From Qipengyuania aestuarii (GTDB lineage Bacteria > Pseudomonadota > Alphaproteobacteria > Sphingomonadales > Sphingomonadaceae): a stretch of DNA of 64,000 nt. This document shows, in pieces, positions 53,457 to 63,521 of this stretch. Below the pieces are notes generated by a model. It did not search any database. It saw only the letters and a program-made list of their open reading frames with translations, and was not told where the DNA came from. The position numbers and the translations under genes were made by a program. The stretch is taken from positions 744,001 to 808,000 of the forward strand of contig NZ_JAIGNP010000003.1 in NCBI RefSeq assembly GCF_019711535.1, read 5' to 3'. Positions within the stretch are counted from its first letter, which is position 1. Each line of letters begins with the position of its first letter.

Positions 53457-54439
53457 GCGGGTTCTCCTGCTGCGGGGTCTTGCATGGCGCGGGCGGCGGC
53501 CTCGCCCGCGATTTCCACGAAGGCATCGTGCAGGCCGGCGCGCTCGATCGAAAGCGACAATATGCCCGCCTCGCCGTCGATCAGCCGCCGCAAGAGCGCC
53601 TCGATCCCTCCGTCAGGCATGGGGAAATACCAGAAATGTCCGCCGCCCTGCTTGGCATCGTGGCGGGCGTCGGCAGGCAGGGCCGTCCGCCAGTCGCCAT
53701 CAGCCCGGTGCGTTTCCAGCCGGACCTGCGCGGGAATGCGGTCGCGCGCGGCGTCCACCGACCCGGCATAGGGCACGCGCCCGCCGGCGATGATCGCCAC
53801 ATCGTTGCACAGCCGTTCGGCATGGTGGATCACATGGGTCGAGAAGATTACCGTCGTGCCGCTGTCGGCAAGTTCGCGGATCATCACCTCCAGCTTGCCC
53901 TGGTTGATTGCGTCGAGCCCGCTGAAAGGTTCGTCGAACACCACCAGCCGGGGGCGATGCACCAGCGTGCCCAGTAGCTGGACGGTCTGCGCCATGCCCT
54001 TCGACAATTGCCGGATCTGCCGGTCGATCGCATGGGACAGGCCGTGCCCTTCCATCAGCTCGCGTCCGCGCCTGCGCCCTTCGTCCAGCGACAGGCCGCG
54101 CAAGGCGCCCATGAAAGCGATCGCTTCATCGCATTTCATCGCGGGGTAAAGTCCGCGTTCCTCAGGCAGATAGCCGATCCATTTCGCGATCTCGTGCGGC
54201 CGGTCATGGCCGAAGACACGGCGCACGCCCTCATCGGGGTCGATGATGCCCAGAAGCATGCGCAGCGTGGTCGTCTTGCCCGCGCCATTCGGGCCGAGGA
54301 TGCCGTAGATCGCGCCTTCGGGGACGGATATATCGACCCCGTCGACCGCCAGCGTATCGTCGAAACGCTTGACCAGCCCGCGCGCTTCTATCGCAAGGGC
54401 ACTGTTGTATTGATCGTCGTTTCGCGACATCGCGTCCAT
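53453..54439 (-). CDS. ABC exporter ATP-binding protein, NatA-like
   Basis: A 328-residue ATPase. The ATG at 54439 lies just after GGGGAG; the frame is open a little further with a TTG. Walker A is GPNGAGKTT, the signature QLSKGMAQTVQLL, and Walker B RLVVFDEPFSG followed by the H-loop FSTHVIHHAE. A C-terminal domain of about 100 residues follows. It pairs with the permease gene through an ATGA overlap. It is divergent from queG, so the 60 bp between holds both promoters. Confidence 0.88.
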   Translation of the reverse strand: MDAMSRNDDQYNSALAIEARGLVKRFDDTLAVDGVDISVPEGAIYGILGPNGAGKTTTLRMLLGIIDPDEGVRRVFGHDRPHEIAKWIGYLPEERGLYPAMKCDEAIAFMGALRGLSLDEGRRRGRELMEGHGLSHAIDRQIRQLSKGMAQTVQLLGTLVHRPRLVVFDEPFSGLDAINQGKLEVMIRELADSGTTVIFSTHVIHHAERLCNDVAIIAGGRVPYAGSVDAARDRIPAQVRLETHRADGDWRTALPADARHDAKQGGGHFWYFPMPDGGIEALLRRLIDGEAGILSLSIERAGLHDAFVEIAGEAAARAMQDPAAGEPA

Positions 54440-54499
54440 CGAACTCCCCAATGTGGAGTGTGACCTACCCTCGCCGGGTGAACGGGAGCAACAGCAAGT

Positions 54500-55561
54500 T
54501 TGGTTAAGACCGCGTCACTGGAAGAATTGCAGCATGCGCTGAGGCAGGAGGCGCGCGCGCTGGGTTTTGCCGCCTGCGGTTTCACCTCGGCGGTGGAGGA
54601 TCCGCTGCGCACGGCACGGTTCGAGGAATGGCTGGCCGAGGGCCGCCACGGTTCGATGGAATGGATGGAAAGCCGCAAGGTCCAGCGCGCCTCGCCGCAG
54701 GGGCTGTGGCCCGAGGCGAAAAGCGTCATCGCGCTGGGCATGAGCTATGCCCCCGATGTCGATCCGCTCGCGCTGGCGGGTGATGAGGAGAAGGCCCGCA
54801 TATCCGTCTATGCCCAGGGGCGCGATTATCACGATGTGGTGAAGAAGGCGCTGAAGGCGCTCGCCCGCTGGCTGATCGCGCGAGAACCGGACAGCGAACT
54901 GAAGGTCTTCGTCGATACTGCGCCGGTGATGGAGAAACCGCTGGGGCAGGCCGCGGGGTTGGGCTGGCAGGGCAAGCATACCAATCTGGTGAGCCGCGCG
55001 CATGGCAGCTGGCTGTTTCTCGGGGCGATCTATTCGACCATCGAATTCGCGCCCGATCCGCCGCATCGCGACCTGTGCGGAAGCTGCCGCGACTGCGAGG
55101 ACGCCTGCCCCACCAATGCCTTTCCGCAGCCCTATCATCTCGACGCGCGGCGCTGCATTTCCTATCTCACGATCGAGCACAAGGGCCCCATCCCGGAGGA
55201 GTTCCGCGCCAGCCTCGGCAACCGCATCTATGGCTGCGACGATTGCCTTGCCGTGTGCCCTTGGAACAAGTTCGCCGACACCGCGCATCGCCATATCAAG
55301 CTGGCCCCGCGAGAGGAGCTTGCCGCGCCGCAGCTCGCGCGCTTCCTCGAGTTCGACGATGCCGGGTTCCGGCAGTTCTTTTCAGGCTCGCCGATCAAGC
55401 GAGTCGGGCGCGACCGGTTCGTGCGCAACTGCCTGTATGCGGCCGGTAACAGCGGCAATGCAGCGCTGAAACCGCAGGTGGCGAGGCTGAAAGCCGATCC
55501 CGATCCCGCAGTCGCCGATGCAGCCGCATGGGCCGCTGGGCGGCTCAGCCCATCTCCTTGA
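54500..55561 (+). CDS. queG: Epoxyqueuosine reductase
   Basis: A 353-residue cobalamin-dependent iron-sulfur enzyme for the last step of queuosine synthesis in tRNA. The start is a TTG at 54500, 11 bp after GGGAG. Conserved regions are [36 protein letters not shown] and two 4Fe-4S clusters ([16 protein letters not shown] and [11 protein letters not shown]). A C-terminal HEAT-like repeat is seen. Its 3' end overlaps a convergent oxidoreductase gene by 17 bp. Confidence 0.93.
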   Translation: MVKTASLEELQHALRQEARALGFAACGFTSAVEDPLRTARFEEWLAEGRHGSMEWMESRKVQRASPQGLWPEAKSVIALGMSYAPDVDPLALAGDEEKARISVYAQGRDYHDVVKKALKALARWLIAREPDSELKVFVDTAPVMEKPLGQAAGLGWQGKHTNLVSRAHGSWLFLGAIYSTIEFAPDPPHRDLCGSCRDCEDACPTNAFPQPYHLDARRCISYLTIEHKGPIPEEFRASLGNRIYGCDDCLAVCPWNKFADTAHRHIKLAPREELAAPQLARFLEFDDAGFRQFFSGSPIKRVGRDRFVRNCLYAAGNSGNAALKPQVARLKADPDPAVADAAAWAAGRLSPSP

Positions 55562-56771
55562 GCGCGATTTCGGTATCCGCCAGCAGGTCCGGATCGATCT
55601 CTGCACCATTGGCGACCAGTTTGCGCCCCTGCGCGTAATCCCGGGTATTGTTCACGCAATCGAGCGCGATCACCCGGCCTTCCCTGAGATAGATCAGGCT
55701 GAACTTGCGATCCGACGGCGTGCCGCGCAGGACGGCCTGATCATAGCCGTTCGAAATGCCCACCGTCTGCAGGCGCAGGTCATACTGGTTCGACCAGAAC
55801 CACGGCACGGCATCATAGCTTTCCCGTTCGCCCATGATGCTTTTTGCAGCGACGCTGGCCATGTCGTTGGCGTTCTGGACCGACTCGAGGCGGATCACCG
55901 CATTGTCGGCATAGGGATTGGGATGTGCGGCGCAGTCGCCGATGGCGTAGATATCGTCGAGCGAGGTGCGGCCGTATGTGTCGACATCGACCCCGTTGCT
56001 GCCTGCCGCGCCCGCCGCGATCAGCGGTCCGACCGATGGCACGATGCCGATCCCGACGATCACGATCTCGCATGCGATCGTCTCCCCTGTCGAAAGGGTG
56101 ACGCCGGTGACCTTCTCGCCGTCTCCTTCGATCCGGTCGACTCCGGTCTCGAGGCGGACTTCCACGCCCTGTGCGCGGTGTTCGGCCAGATAGAAGTCGG
56201 AAATTTCCGGTCCGGCAACGCGGGCCAGCAGGCGGTCCTGCATTTCCACCACCATGACCTCGCAGCCCAGCTTGCGCAGAACCGCAGCGCCTTCCAGCCC
56301 GATATAGCCGCCGCCCACCACAACGGCGCGTCTGGCACCCGCGGCGAGTTCGCTCTTGAGCGTATCGGTATCGCGCCGGTTGCGGATGGTATGGATGCCC
56401 GCGAGGTCCGCGCCCGGACAATCGAGCCGCCGCGCATCGCCGCCGCCGGCCCAGATCAGCTTGCGGTAGGACAGGCTGCTGTCGTCCGACAGGGTCAGCA
56501 CATGCCGCATCCAGTCGACCTCGTTGACATTGCAGCCAAGGCGCAGGGTCACGTTCCGGTCGGCCCAGAATTGCTCGGGCCGGATCAGGATTTTCTCGAA
56601 GGGCTTTTCGCCGGCGAGATATTCCTTCGACAGCGGCGGGCGTTCGTACGGCGGGTTGCGGTCGCGGCTGATCATGAGGATGGGCTCCTCGTGACCAGCC
56701 TGCCGCAGCGCTATAGCAGCCTGCGCGCCGCTATGGCCCGACCCCACGATGACGACATCATAGTGCTCCAT
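55545..56771 (-). CDS. FAD-dependent ferredoxin reductase (CamA/ThcD-like)
   Basis: A 408-residue flavoprotein from the ATG at 56771. The FAD site is [20 protein letters not shown], followed by [14 protein letters not shown]; the NAD site is [20 protein letters not shown]; the second FAD contact is [15 protein letters not shown]. The order is that of putidaredoxin-reductase-type enzymes, which pass electrons from NADH to a ferredoxin and then to a P450. The CYP153-like gene 3 kb away is a possible partner, by proximity only. Confidence 0.85.
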   Translation of the reverse strand: MEHYDVVIVGSGHSGAQAAIALRQAGHEEPILMISRDRNPPYERPPLSKEYLAGEKPFEKILIRPEQFWADRNVTLRLGCNVNEVDWMRHVLTLSDDSSLSYRKLIWAGGGDARRLDCPGADLAGIHTIRNRRDTDTLKSELAAGARRAVVVGGGYIGLEGAAVLRKLGCEVMVVEMQDRLLARVAGPEISDFYLAEHRAQGVEVRLETGVDRIEGDGEKVTGVTLSTGETIACEIVIVGIGIVPSVGPLIAAGAAGSNGVDVDTYGRTSLDDIYAIGDCAAHPNPYADNAVIRLESVQNANDMASVAAKSIMGERESYDAVPWFWSNQYDLRLQTVGISNGYDQAVLRGTPSDRKFSLIYLREGRVIALDCVNNTRDYAQGRKLVANGAEIDPDLLADTEIALKEMG

Positions 56772-56823
56772 GCGCGGGAGGGCTGGCCTCAATTGCCGGT
56801 CGGGTCAAGCCTTGCGGGCCGTT

Positions 56824-59800
56824 TCACCGAGCCAGCAGGTTGCGTGCCATGCTTGCCACCTGGGCCAGCATCGCCGGGGCGACAGGGGTCTGCGCCTGCG
56901 CCCGGTCCACCATGGTGCGGAACTGGCGGATCGCGGTTTCATGGTCTTCCGCCCAAGTCTCGACGACGCCCGGCATATCGGTCTTGGCATCCTTTCTGCG
57001 CGCAAGGCGGCGCAGGAGTTCGAGCCGCATCTGCTGGAAGTCCCGGGCAAGGCCCGATGTCAGCAGCCGTTCCCAGACATCCGAAGGGTTCATCTTCGCC
57101 GCCGTGCTCTGTGCCCAGTCGATCCCGAGCATCGCCCCGAGATCGGAGAAGCCCTGCGTGACCATCTTAGGGCCGATGTCCGTATCGGCGGCGAGCTTCG
57201 CCAGGCCGACCGACCCGTCGAGGTCGAAGGTATTGGTCACCTTGACGGCAAGGTCGTCAGGGGCGCCGGCGGTGGTGAAGACTTCACGCAATTTCAGCGA
57301 CTGGGTCTTCAGTTCGGCACCAAGCAATTGCTCGGAAGATTCGACGAGGACCTTCACCCCTTCGCCAAGTTCGGCGACCATGGCTGCCGGCTGGACGCGC
57401 CCGCCAGCCGTGCGCAGCACATCGGACATGAGATTGCCGGTGGCTGCGGCCAGACGGTCGAACAGGACCAGACGCCCGCTTTCCTCCATCTCGGCAAGAT
57501 CGATTTCCGCCCAGAGAGTGCTGAGGTCGAACAGATGCGCGACGGCGACGAAGGCTGCCGCCACTTCGGACAGTTCGACGCCTTCTTCTTCGGCGAGCTC
57601 GAACGGATGTACCATGCCCATCCGGTTGACGATCGCATTGGCGAGCTTGGTTGCGATAATTTCGCGGCGCAGCCGGTGATTTTCGATCTGGGTCCGGAAC
57701 TTCTTGCGCATCGGTTCCGGGAAGCTGCGCATCAGCAGGCCTTCCAGGATCGGATCGTCGGGCAGGTCGCTCGCCTCGATCGCGTCCTGCAGCACCAGCT
57801 TGGTGGAGGATAGCAGCACGGCCAGTTCGGGCCGGGTCAGGCCGATACCGTCGGTAGCGCGGCGCTGCAGCGTCTGGTTATCGGCCAGCCCTTCGGTCCG
57901 GCGATCGAGATTCCCGCTGGCTTCCAGCGTCTCGATCAGGTGCAGCTGCGACGCCATGGCCCGTTCGCCGCCGATTTCGGCGATGGAAATGGCAAGCGCC
58001 TGCAGGCGGTTGTCTTCCAGCACCAGCGCGGAGACCTCGTCGGTCATCTCTTCGAGCAATTCAACCCGCTTGGGCTCAGTCAGCTTCCCCGCGCGCTTGG
58101 CCGCCGCGAGGGAGATCTTGATGTTGACCTCGTTATCCGAGCAATCGACCCCGGCGGAGTTATCGATGAAGTCGGTGTTGCAGCGGCCGCCATTCTGCGA
58201 ATATTCGATGCGCCCGGCCTGCGTGACGCCAAGATTGGCGCCTTCGCCGATAACCTTCGCGCGCACTTCCTTGCCGTCGACCCGCAAAGGATCGTTGGCC
58301 GGATCGCCGACCTGCACGTTATTCTCGGCGCTCGACTTGATGTAGGTGCCGATACCTCCGAACCAGATCAAATCGACCGGAGCCTTCAGAATGCCGGAAA
58401 TCAGCACATCGGGTTCGATTTCCGCGACATCGAGGTCGAGGACCTTCTGCATCGACTTCGACAGCTTGATGGTTTTCGCATCGCGCGAATAGATACCGCC
58501 GCCGCGCGAGATGAGATCCGCATCGTAATCCTCCCAGCTCGACCGCGGGAGGTCGAACATCCGCGACCGCTCTTTCCAGCTTGCCGCAGGATCGGGATCG
58601 GGATCGAGGAAGATGTGCCGGTGATCGAACGCCGCGACGAGCTTGATTGCCTTGGACAGCAGCATGCCGTTGCCGAATACGTCGCCCGACATGTCGCCGC
58701 AGCCCACGACCTGGATCGGGTCGGTCTGGACGTCGATACCCTTCTCGAGGAAGTGGCGCTGGACACTGACCCACGCGCCCTTGGCGGTAATGCCCATGGC
58801 CTTGTGGTCATAGCCCTTCGAGCCGCCCGATGCGAAGGCATCGTCGAGCCAGAAATCCTTAGATTCCGCGATCGCATTGGCCACGTCGGAAAAGCGTGCG
58901 GTGCCCTTGTCGGCGGCGACCACGAAATAGGGGTCCTCGCCATCGGTGATGACTACACCGTCGGGATGCACCACCTTGTCGTCGACGATGTTGTCGGTGA
59001 TCGACAGCAGCGTACGGATGAAGACTTCGTAGCTGGCCTGGCCTTCTGCCGCCCAGCCATCGCGGTCAATCGCTGGATCGGGCAATTGCTTGGGATAGAA
59101 GCCGCCTTTCGCCCCGGTCGGGACGATCACGGCGTTCTTCACCCGCTGAGCTTTCATCAGGCCAAGAATCTCGGTGCGGAAATCGTCGCGCCGGTCCGAC
59201 CAGCGCAGGCCGCCGCGGGCGACAGGGCCGGCCCGCAAATGGATGCCTTCGACCCTGCGCGAATAGACGAAGATTTCGCGCCAGGGAATCGGCTTGGGCA
59301 GGTTGGGCACCAGCGAACTGTCGATCTTGAACGCCAGCGCCTCGTTCGCCGCCGGGGCGAAGGAATTGGTGCGCAGGATCGCGTCGATCAATGCGTTGTA
59401 GAGTCGCAGCAGGCGGTCGTCATTGATCGCCTTGACCTTGGACAGGCCGCGCTTGATCACATTGCGCGCATCGTCGACCGCGCCTTCCCGGTCGCCCTTG
59501 AAGGCGGGATCATGGCGGGCGGTGAACAAATCGATCAGCGCGCGGGTGATGTCGGCATTCTTGGCCAGCGCATCGACCACCGTGTAGATGGTGAAGCCCA
59601 TGCCCGTCTGGCGCAGGTACCGATAAAAGGCGCGCAGCCAGTCCGCATGGGCGGCATCCAGCCCGGCTTCGGTGACCAGGCGGTTGAAGACATCGTTTTC
59701 GGCATGGCCATTGAGGACGGCAGCTATTGCCTCTTCGATCGTCTCCGAACGCTCGAACAACTCGCCCGCATCCACGCCCGGCGCCAGTTCGAGCGCGAAA

Positions 59801-61536
59801 TCGTGGATGGTGCCCAGCTTTCCTTCATTCAGAACAGTGGGCATTTCGGCCTGTACGTGGAAACCGAAGTTTTCCAGCACGGGCACGGCGTCCGATAGCG
59901 GCAGGCTGCCTTCGGACTGGTACAGCTTGAGGTGCAGGTTAGACGGGCCATCCCGCTCTGAAAGATACAGCCGGGCGCCGCGCTGCGGCGCGTTGTTGGC
60001 GTCTTCTTCCGCGTCGTCTGCGTGGATGCCCAGACCGCGCAAGCGCGCAATGTCTTCTGCGGCCTCGCGCGGGCCGAAGCGCGCGCGGAAGGCGGTGGGG
60101 AAATGTTCGGCGAACCGGATCGCCAGCGCAGCTGCGCGTCCGCTTTCGACCATCGTGCCAAGTTCGTTCTCGACCGCTTCGCTCCAGCCGCGCAGGAGGG
60201 TCTGCAACTGCTGTTCAAGCAGCGCTTCGTCGGGCGATTTGGCGCCATCACGAATGTCGAGCACGAAGCGCAGCATGGCGAGATTGCCACCTTCGACTTC
60301 AAGGCTCCAGTCGAGCAGACGTGCCGCAGCGTTGTCTTCCAGCAGCGACTTGATCTGCAACCGGACCTGCGTCGCCAGCATGTCGCGCGGCAACCACACG
60401 AATGCGAACAGGTGACGGGCCAGGGGCGCTTCGACCAGCGAGAGGCGCGGACGCGGACGATCGACCAGCGCCATCATGGTGGTGGCGACGCGTTCGCAAT
60501 CCTCTTCGCTGAAACCGATCAGGAGATCGTGCGGCAGCGTGGTCATCGCATGGACCAGCGCCTTGCCCGCATGGCCGCCCTCGTCGAAATTCAGGCGGTC
60601 GCGGATGCGGTCGACCCGTTCGCGCAGGATGGGGACAGCGCGTGGCGGGGCGGCCAGGGCAGCACTGGTCCAGACGCCGGCATGGACCGACAGGGCAGTG
60701 ACCTTCTTGCCTTCCCGGCGCGGCACGATGAACAGGTCGAGCGGCACATGGCGGTGCACGCGTGAAATGTGGTTGGCCTTGATGATCAGCGGCGTGCGCT
60801 GATTGCCGCCCTTTTCGAACCAGGCGAACGCGCGTTCGAAGCTGCTGTCCACAAGCAATTCGGGCTCGCCTGCGCGGCAGATGCCCAGCGGGTCCTGCTG
60901 GCTCCCGTCGCGCAGCCGCACGACGTGGCCGAGCTGCGTCAGCATGCCCGACTCAAGCCATTCCAGAAGCGCGCTGCCCTCATCGTCGTCGATGGAGGCG
61001 GCATCGGCTTTCATCTGTTCCTGAAGCTTGGCCCAATCCTGTACCGCGGCGCGCACATCGGCCAGCGTCGTCTGCAGCTCTTCTTCGAGAGCGCGCCGCT
61101 GCTTGGCATCGACACGCGCGGTCTCGAGATAAATCATCGATTCCCAATAGGCGTCGTCAGGCTCGCCCTCATGGATCTGGCTGAGCGTGCCATCCTTGGC
61201 CCGGGCCACCGGGACGACCGGATGGACGAGACGGTCGATCGCGATGCCCAGCGCCGAGATCGCGTTGGCGGTCGAATCCACCAGAAACGGCATGTCGTCA
61301 TTGACGATGGCAATGCGCGTATAGCGATGCCCTTCGGTTACCGACTCGATCCGCATCGCAACCTCGCCGAACTTGCGTTGCTGCGCCGTCGCAGCGACAT
61401 ATTCGGCTGCGTCCTTCATTCCCTCCGGGCTGAACGGCGTATCGCCGGGCAGCATGGAATCGCGCATGTGCTGGACAAGTGCGTCAATCTGGTTGGCAGG
61501 AACGGTAGCGGGCTTCGAATCGGTTTTGGAACCCAT
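56824..61536 (-). CDS. NAD-specific glutamate dehydrogenase, large (GDH-180) type
   Basis: A 1570-residue enzyme converting glutamate to 2-oxoglutarate and ammonia, feeding carbon into the TCA cycle. The ATG at 61536 is preferred to an in-frame one at 61548. The long N-terminal region (about 1-680) holds ACT-like regulatory domains (RYTRIAIVNDDMPFLVDST). The catalytic part has RAGPVARGGLRWSDRRDDF, PTGAKGGFYPKQLP with the Lys of the active site, GDMSGDVFGNGMLLSKAIKL and RVELLEEMTDEVSALVLEDN. This giant form is typical of proteobacteria; length agrees with the family. Confidence 0.95.
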   Translation of the reverse strand: MGSKTDSKPATVPANQIDALVQHMRDSMLPGDTPFSPEGMKDAAEYVAATAQQRKFGEVAMRIESVTEGHRYTRIAIVNDDMPFLVDSTANAISALGIAIDRLVHPVVPVARAKDGTLSQIHEGEPDDAYWESMIYLETARVDAKQRRALEEELQTTLADVRAAVQDWAKLQEQMKADAASIDDDEGSALLEWLESGMLTQLGHVVRLRDGSQQDPLGICRAGEPELLVDSSFERAFAWFEKGGNQRTPLIIKANHISRVHRHVPLDLFIVPRREGKKVTALSVHAGVWTSAALAAPPRAVPILRERVDRIRDRLNFDEGGHAGKALVHAMTTLPHDLLIGFSEEDCERVATTMMALVDRPRPRLSLVEAPLARHLFAFVWLPRDMLATQVRLQIKSLLEDNAAARLLDWSLEVEGGNLAMLRFVLDIRDGAKSPDEALLEQQLQTLLRGWSEAVENELGTMVESGRAAALAIRFAEHFPTAFRARFGPREAAEDIARLRGLGIHADDAEEDANNAPQRGARLYLSERDGPSNLHLKLYQSEGSLPLSDAVPVLENFGFHVQAEMPTVLNEGKLGTIHDFALELAPGVDAGELFERSETIEEAIAAVLNGHAENDVFNRLVTEAGLDAAHADWLRAFYRYLRQTGMGFTIYTVVDALAKNADITRALIDLFTARHDPAFKGDREGAVDDARNVIKRGLSKVKAINDDRLLRLYNALIDAILRTNSFAPAANEALAFKIDSSLVPNLPKPIPWREIFVYSRRVEGIHLRAGPVARGGLRWSDRRDDFRTEILGLMKAQRVKNAVIVPTGAKGGFYPKQLPDPAIDRDGWAAEGQASYEVFIRTLLSITDNIVDDKVVHPDGVVITDGEDPYFVVAADKGTARFSDVANAIAESKDFWLDDAFASGGSKGYDHKAMGITAKGAWVSVQRHFLEKGIDVQTDPIQVVGCGDMSGDVFGNGMLLSKAIKLVAAFDHRHIFLDPDPDPAASWKERSRMFDLPRSSWEDYDADLISRGGGIYSRDAKTIKLSKSMQKVLDLDVAEIEPDVLISGILKAPVDLIWFGGIGTYIKSSAENNVQVGDPANDPLRVDGKEVRAKVIGEGANLGVTQAGRIEYSQNGGRCNTDFIDNSAGVDCSDNEVNIKISLAAAKRAGKLTEPKRVELLEEMTDEVSALVLEDNRLQALAISIAEIGGERAMASQLHLIETLEASGNLDRRTEGLADNQTLQRRATDGIGLTRPELAVLLSSTKLVLQDAIEASDLPDDPILEGLLMRSFPEPMRKKFRTQIENHRLRREIIATKLANAIVNRMGMVHPFELAEEEGVELSEVAAAFVAVAHLFDLSTLWAEIDLAEMEESGRLVLFDRLAAATGNLMSDVLRTAGGRVQPAAMVAELGEGVKVLVESSEQLLGAELKTQSLKLREVFTTAGAPDDLAVKVTNTFDLDGSVGLAKLAADTDIGPKMVTQGFSDLGAMLGIDWAQSTAAKMNPSDVWERLLTSGLARDFQQMRLELLRRLARRKDAKTDMPGVVETWAEDHETAIRQFRTMVDRAQAQTPVAPAMLAQVASMARNLLAR

Positions 61537-61626
61537 GGGGCCTCTCAAATATGACGCGAAAACTTGCCGCGCCTTGAAACATCCGAGTCTTCACCCGGTA
61601 TCGATCAGACGCCGCGATTAGGCCCG

Positions 61627-61643
61627 TTGCCCAGCAAGGGCAA
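61627..61643. terminator. Small hairpin upstream of the glutamate dehydrogenase gene
   Basis: TTGCCC and GGGCAA flank AGCAA. The stem is only 6 bp and no T tract follows, so it may be coincidental or a weak 3' structure. Confidence 0.3.
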
Positions 61644-61707
61644 GGCACTGAACATGCATTTTCGCAAACCTATGCATGAACCACGGACGTAGCGTCAGCG
61701 CGGACAA

Positions 61708-62682
61708 TCAGGCCAGCGCATCCAGCGCCAGCTTCAGGCTGTCGATGCGCGCTTGCGGGTCGAAGGTCGGGCCTGCAAAGATGATCTCATCGGCCTGGGT
61801 GCGTTCGGCGAACCGGTTGACGGCCTCTGCACATTGCTGAGGCGTCCCGATCGCGCTCGCCTGTCCGATATGGTCGAGCATCGCGGCCGCTGGGGGCGGC
61901 AGATGCGCGCGATAGCCTTCCACCGGCGGCTTGAGCTTCGAAGGACGTCCGGTGCGCAATGCGACGAAAGCCTGCATCTGCGAAGTTCCCAGCGTGTGCG
62001 CTTCATCCTCGGTTGCGGCGCAGAACAGGTTCATCGCGGCCATCACATGCGGCTTCTCGCAGGTTTCGCTCGGCTGGAAATCCCGGCGGTAGATGGCCAG
62101 CGCGCTGTCGAGATGGTCGGGCGCGAAGTGGCTGGCAAAGGCATAGGGCATGCCCAGACGTGCGGCGAGCTGCGCCCCGAACAGGCTCGATCCCAGCATC
62201 CAGAATTCGGGCCTTGCGCCAAGACCAGGCGTGGGATGGACCGCAGTATCGCCGGCCATTAAATCCTGCAATTCGACGACGTCCTGCGGGAAGGTTTCCG
62301 CCGCCCGGTGAAGGTCTTTGCGCAGCGCCCGCTGCAATTCCGGTCCGGCCCCCGGGGCGCGGCCCAGGCCGAGGTCGATACGGCCCGGGAAGAGTGCGTC
62401 GAGCGTCCCGAATTGCTCGGCGATCTGAAACGGCGTGTGATTGGGCAGCATGATCCCGCCCGAACCGATGCGGATACTGTCGGTCGCATTGCCGATATGA
62501 GCCAGCACTACCGAAGTCGCGCCGCCCGCAACACCTTCCATCGCGTGATGTTCCGCCACCCAATACCGTTTGCAGCCCGTCTCCTCGGCCCCTTGCGCCA
62601 AAGCGACGGCGGCCTCGAAGCTTTCGGTAAGGGTGCTGCCTTCGCGGACAGGGACGAGATCGAGGACGGAATATGCGGTCAT
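61708..62682 (-). CDS. LLM-class flavin-dependent oxidoreductase (luciferase-like)
   Basis: A 324-residue TIM-barrel protein of the bacterial-luciferase-like group (YhbW type). Typical are TAYSVLDLVPVREGSTLTES, YWVAEHHAMEGVAGGATSVV, RIGSGGIMLPNHTPFQIAEQ and RIDLGLGRAPGAGPELQRAL. It would use FMNH2 or F420 to oxidise small organics; the substrate is unknown. Its start overlaps the stop of the TPR gene by 4 bp. Confidence 0.88.
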   Translation of the reverse strand: MTAYSVLDLVPVREGSTLTESFEAAVALAQGAEETGCKRYWVAEHHAMEGVAGGATSVVLAHIGNATDSIRIGSGGIMLPNHTPFQIAEQFGTLDALFPGRIDLGLGRAPGAGPELQRALRKDLHRAAETFPQDVVELQDLMAGDTAVHPTPGLGARPEFWMLGSSLFGAQLAARLGMPYAFASHFAPDHLDSALAIYRRDFQPSETCEKPHVMAAMNLFCAATEDEAHTLGTSQMQAFVALRTGRPSKLKPPVEGYRAHLPPPAAAMLDHIGQASAIGTPQQCAEAVNRFAERTQADEIIFAGPTFDPQARIDSLKLALDALA

Positions 62683-63521
62683 TCTGGAGATGGTTTCCTT
62701 AGCTGGTCGAGATAGCCTTGCGCCCGCTGAGCCTCGGGGCTGTCCGGCGCGACTTCGAGGACCGAAGAAAAGCTCGCGATTGCATCGGCTTCGCGCCCCG
62801 ACATGGCGGCGATTACTCCGGCTTCAAGTCCGACCTGAGGGTTGCGCGGATCCAGCAGCGCGGCGCGCTCGATCTGCGACTGGGCCTCGCCTAAACGCTG
62901 TAGCCGGCGCGAAAGGGTCGCTGAAAGCAGCCAGGCTTCGGCATTTCGTTCGTCGGCTTCGCGCGCCTCGGCGAGAGCGGCGGCGGCATCTTCCTGGCGG
63001 TCTGCGCGCACGAGAATGCGGGCAAGATCTACGCGAAGGCTGGCTGCCAAAGGTCCTTCTTCTGCGGCCAGCGCCATGCCTCCTGCGCGGTCGAGCAGCG
63101 GGAGGGCAGCTTCGATCTCTCCTTCGGCAACGGCTGCGTTACCCGCCATTGCGGCAAGCCGCGCCGAATAGGCCAGATTGTCTGCGGGGGCTTCCGCGCT
63201 GGCCAGTTCGAAGGCCTGCCGCGCCTCGTTCATGCGGCCAAGCTTGACCATGGCGAGGCCGAGGCAATGGGCGCTCTGCGCAAGGCCGAGATCGCTGTCT
63301 GCCGTCTCCCGCCAGCGCTGGGCCGTGTCGAGCGCGCGCTGCGGATCGCTGTTCGTCTGCTGCAGGCACTTGGTAAGCGCGCTTGCCTCGCTGTTCGTTT
63401 CAGCCCTCTCTCTCGGCGGCCGGTCCCGCAATTCTTCAGGCACGCCGGGCATCCCGCCCGCAGCGGGATTGAGCCCGACCTGCATAAGCATCAGGGCGAG
63501 GGGGGTAAGGAGATTGGTCAC
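62679..63521 (-). CDS. Exported tetratricopeptide-repeat protein
   Basis: A 280-residue protein with a short N-terminal hydrophobic leader (TNLLTPLALMLMQVGLNPAA). About five TPR-like helical pairs follow from residue 55 (LGLAMVKLGRMNEARQAFEL; AWLLSATLSRRLQRLGEAQS; VGLEAGVIAAMSGREADAIA). It is coupled to the flanking genes by ATGA overlaps on both sides (hydrolase upstream, luciferase-like downstream). Role unknown, probably a scaffold. Confidence 0.8.
   Translation of the reverse strand: MTNLLTPLALMLMQVGLNPAAGGMPGVPEELRDRPPRERAETNSEASALTKCLQQTNSDPQRALDTAQRWRETADSDLGLAQSAHCLGLAMVKLGRMNEARQAFELASAEAPADNLAYSARLAAMAGNAAVAEGEIEAALPLLDRAGGMALAAEEGPLAASLRVDLARILVRADRQEDAAAALAEAREADERNAEAWLLSATLSRRLQRLGEAQSQIERAALLDPRNPQVGLEAGVIAAMSGREADAIASFSSVLEVAPDSPEAQRAQGYLDQLRKPSPE

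Noticed and set aside
57940..59898. A 652-codon plus-strand frame opposite glutamate dehydrogenase
   Set aside because: It is antisense to a strongly conserved catalytic region and has no domain of its own.
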